Below, piece by piece: positions 6,035 to 7,938 of a stretch of 7,938 bases of DNA; positions within the stretch are counted from its first letter, which is position 1, and each line of letters opens with the position of its first letter. The DNA comes from an uncultured Collinsella sp. (lineage in GTDB: Bacteria > Actinomycetota > Coriobacteriia > Coriobacteriales > Coriobacteriaceae): NCBI GenBank assembly GCA_902482615.1, contig CABTAA010000068.1, positions 1-7,938 of the forward strand, given 5' to 3'. The position numbers and the translations under genes are program-made. The notes beneath the pieces were generated by a model, which was not told the origin of the DNA, ran no database searches, and was given only the letters and a program-made list of their open reading frames with translations.

Positions 6035-6068
6035 ACGGAGGGCGTCCTCTTTCAAGGGCGCCCTCCGT
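6035..6068 (-). terminator. Very stable hairpin between crr and nagB
   Basis: Bases 6035-6044 pair perfectly with 6059-6068. Three further pairs (6046-6048 with 6055-6057) extend the stem after position 6045/6058, around a six-base loop. It lies 41 bases behind the crr stop, so on position alone it is a terminator or a processing hairpin of crr. There is no T-run on either strand, so it would be a U-less terminator. At 6045/6058 plus-strand RNA has a G-U pair and minus-strand RNA an A-C mismatch, which fits the crr direction slightly less well. Confidence 0.5.
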
Positions 6069-6108
6069 AAACGTGTTTGAATTGTAGGCTAATGGCCACG
6101 TGCACTTG

Positions 6109-6606
6109 CTAGCGCTCGCGAGCAACGATGAGCTGGTCCATCTCTTCGACATGCACGCCAACGGAGCCCTTGATGCTCGAGAACTCAACGGAGTTGCATA
6201 CCAAGATGGGAACCGTCACATCGTAGCCCTCGGCAGCAATTGCCTCGCGATCGAACTCAATGAGTACATCGCCCTTATGGACGATGTCACCCACTTGCGC
6301 ATGTACGGTAAAGTGCTTGCCCTCGAGCTGAACAGTGTCCAAACCAACGTGGATGAGCACGTCCAAGCCATCGACCGTGTTAAGCGCAACAGCGTGTCCC
6401 GTGGGAAAAATGGCCTCGACCTTGGCATCAGCCGGTGCAATCACACGCGTTCCGGTGGGCTGAATCGCCACGCCCTGGCCCAAAAGGCCGGTGGCAAACG
6501 TCTGGTCGTTTACCTCGGAAAGCGGAATGACGTCGCCCGAGATGGGAGCATCCAGCGTAAGGACTCGACCACGCATACCCAAAGACCTTAGGACTTTAGT
6601 GAACAT
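6109..6606 (-). CDS. crr: PTS glucose-type IIA phosphocarrier (EIIA-Glc)
   Basis: A 165-residue free-standing IIA protein of the glucose/GlcNAc PTS family, close to the 169 residues of E. coli Crr. It takes phosphate from HPr and gives it to the IIB domain of a sugar permease. It is cytoplasmic. His86 in VLIHVGLDTVQLEG is the expected phosphorylated histidine, and His71 in PTGHAV is the second active-site histidine. PISGDVIPL at 21-29 and the C-terminal KGSVG are also family hallmarks. The ATG at 6604-6606 has GAGG about six bases upstream. A TTG at 6627 in the same frame would add seven residues but lacks a ribosome binding site. It follows glmM after 71 bases with no terminator between them. 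A weak promoter-like pair (TGGTCA, 18 bases, TAAACT) lies in that gap. Next to nagB it may serve a GlcNAc or glucosamine permease lacking its own IIA domain, which is inference. Confidence 0.93.
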   Translation of the reverse strand: MFTKVLRSLGMRGRVLTLDAPISGDVIPLSEVNDQTFATGLLGQGVAIQPTGTRVIAPADAKVEAIFPTGHAVALNTVDGLDVLIHVGLDTVQLEGKHFTVHAQVGDIVHKGDVLIEFDREAIAAEGYDVTVPILVCNSVEFSSIKGSVGVHVEEMDQLIVARER

Positions 6607-6677
6607 GCTCCCCCTCGGACATACCAATCAATCAAAATAACCTTAACAGTTTACCACTTGGCAACGGTTTTTGACCA

Positions 6678-7938
6678 TTAGGGAAGTTCGCGCTTGACAA
6701 CCTCGACGATGTCGTCGACAACGCGCTGGGTCAGCTCGTGCGTCTCGGCCTCGGCCATCACGCGGACCAGCGGCTCGGTACCGCTCGGGCGCACCAGAAT
6801 GCGGCCGCGGCCATCAAGCTCCTTCTCGGCAGCAGCGACGGCATCCCAAATGGGCTGGCAATCGTCCAGACCGGCCTTGTTGTCCGAATGCACGTTGACG
6901 AGTACCTGCGGGTACTTCTTCATGATGCCGGCAAGATCGGTGAGGGTACGACCGGTGCGCTTGAGCACGGCCAGCAGCTGCAGAGCCGTCACCAGGCCGT
7001 CACCGGTGGTGTTGTGCTCCAGGAAGATGATGTGGCCGGACTGTTCGCCGCCGATGACGGCGCCGTCCGCGAGCATGCGCTCCAGAACGTAGCGGTCGCC
7101 CACGGCGGTCTGAACCATCTCGAAGCCCTGCTCCTTCATAGCGATGGAGAAGCCCAGGTTGCACATGACGGTCGAGACGATCTCGGAGTTGGCGAGCTTG
7201 CCGCGAGCGGCAAGGTCAGAACCGCAGATAGCCAGGATGTAGTCACCGTCGATCTCATTGCCCTCGCTGTCCACGAACAGCACGCGGTCGGCGTCGCCGT
7301 CGTGGGCCAGACCGATGTCAGCATGGGTGCGCAGCACGAGCTCGCGCAGGGGCTCGAGGTGCGTAGAACCGCACTCAACGTTAATGTCAGTGCCGCAGTA
7401 ATCGGTGTTGATGGCATGCACCGTGGCGCCTAGGCGCTGCAGCGCGGCGGGCGTAGTCTGGCAGGAAGCACCGTGACCGCAGTCGACGGCAACGACTAGG
7501 CCATCGAGCCTCAGGCCATCAAGCGTATCGATGGCGTGGTCGACATATGCCTTGCGAGCGTCCTTCATCTTGATGATGTGGCCCACGCCGGCACCGGTCG
7601 GCAGCGTGTCGGCAGCCATGGCCTCCTCGGACATGACCCAGGCGCTGATCTCTTCCTCGACAGCATCGGGAAGCTTCATGCCCTTGCGGCTAAAGAACTT
7701 GATGCCGTTGAACTCCGGCGGATTGTGCGAAGCGGAGATGACAATACCGCCATCGAGCTCGTTTTGGACGGTGAGCAGCGCCACGGCGGGCGTGGGGATA
7801 ACGCCGCAGCAATGCGGACGGCCGCCCTCGGCCATAATGCCGGCGGTCAGAGCACTCTCGAGCATGGTGCCCGAAAGGCGCGTGTCACGGCCGATGCACG
7901 CCGACGCCGCATCCAAGCAGGCGCTTGAGAATCTTGCC
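6678..7938 (-). CDS. glmM: Phosphoglucosamine mutase, 5' end outside the window
   Basis: GlmM interconverts glucosamine-6-phosphate and glucosamine-1-phosphate, the step toward UDP-GlcNAc for peptidoglycan. 419 residues plus the stop are present. Judged by the position of IGRDTRLSG, about 25-30 N-terminal residues lie beyond the right edge. The frame is open to the edge (ARFSSACLDAASAC before IGRDTR), so the TTG at 7916 is not the start. Domain marks in order are GRDTRLSG, the active-site loop VISASHNPPEFNG (the serine to be phosphorylated is encoded at 7728-7730), the metal-binding HDGDADRVLFVD, the sugar-binding loop GGEQSGH, and the phosphate-binding RPSGTEPLVRVMAE near the C-terminus. All key residues are intact. 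It is the first visible gene of the group with crr and nagB, and its promoter is not in the window. Confidence 0.96.
   Translation of the reverse strand, partial: ARFSSACLDAASACIGRDTRLSGTMLESALTAGIMAEGGRPHCCGVIPTPAVALLTVQNELDGGIVISASHNPPEFNGIKFFSRKGMKLPDAVEEEISAWVMSEEAMAADTLPTGAGVGHIIKMKDARKAYVDHAIDTLDGLRLDGLVVAVDCGHGASCQTTPAALQRLGATVHAINTDYCGTDINVECGSTHLEPLRELVLRTHADIGLAHDGDADRVLFVDSEGNEIDGDYILAICGSDLAARGKLANSEIVSTVMCNLGFSIAMKEQGFEMVQTAVGDRYVLERMLADGAVIGGEQSGHIIFLEHNTTGDGLVTALQLLAVLKRTGRTLTDLAGIMKKYPQVLVNVHSDNKAGLDDCQPIWDAVAAAEKELDGRGRILVRPSGTEPLVRVMAEAETHELTQRVVDDIVEVVKRELP

Noticed and set aside
5838..6188. N-terminal extension of nagB to 6188
   Set aside because: The extension reads through the crr-nagB hairpin and part of crr. 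The family N-terminus MKIIKAKDYEDM with its ribosome binding site starts at 5837.
6607..6627. TTG start seven codons upstream for crr
   Set aside because: The extra residues overlap the ribosome binding site of the ATG at 6606, and no such site precedes the TTG.

Overview
The window looks like chromosomal DNA of a GC-rich Gram-positive bacterium. My best guess is the class Coriobacteriia, for example a gut Collinsella. I infer this from the GC-rich codon use, the short Gram-positive form of NagB, a free-standing glucose-type IIA protein, and a large STAND/BTAD regulator of actinobacterial flavour. No rRNA, tRNA, CRISPR array, transposase or phage gene is visible.

Left part, plus strand (1-1662). 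Positions 1-245 are a non-coding leader rich in hairpins. It ends in a clear intrinsic terminator (195-226) only seven bases before a strong Shine-Dalgarno sequence. The gene behind it (246-1133) is a class I SAM-dependent methyltransferase, so the leader looks like a transcription attenuator or riboswitch whose class I cannot name. Next comes yhbY (1292-1591), a small CRM-domain RNA-binding protein of ribosome assembly, closed by a strong terminator (1630-1662).

Middle part, minus strand (1661-5048). A 999-residue regulator converges on yhbY. It has a MalT-like P-loop ATPase at the N-terminus, a long helical repeat-like middle, and a winged helix plus BTAD module at the C-terminus, which is the reverse of the AfsR/SARP order. 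Its upstream region of almost 400 bases has no gene. It carries direct repeats at one helical turn, a tandem 8-mer and two inverted repeats, which suggests complex control or autoregulation.

Right part, minus strand (5049-7938). The genes are transcribed in the order glmM (5' end beyond the window), crr, nagB, and the group ends in a good terminator (5049-5074). GlmM and NagB both act on glucosamine-6-phosphate: GlmM sends it toward UDP-GlcNAc and cell wall, NagB sends it to fructose-6-phosphate and glycolysis. Crr is the phosphocarrier of the glucose/amino-sugar PTS. The three form a compact amino-sugar node. A very stable hairpin without a U-tract lies between crr and nagB and may separate or tune their expression.

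The two places I consider most worth following up are the unidentified attenuated leader before the methyltransferase, and the reversed-architecture regulator with its phased repeats.
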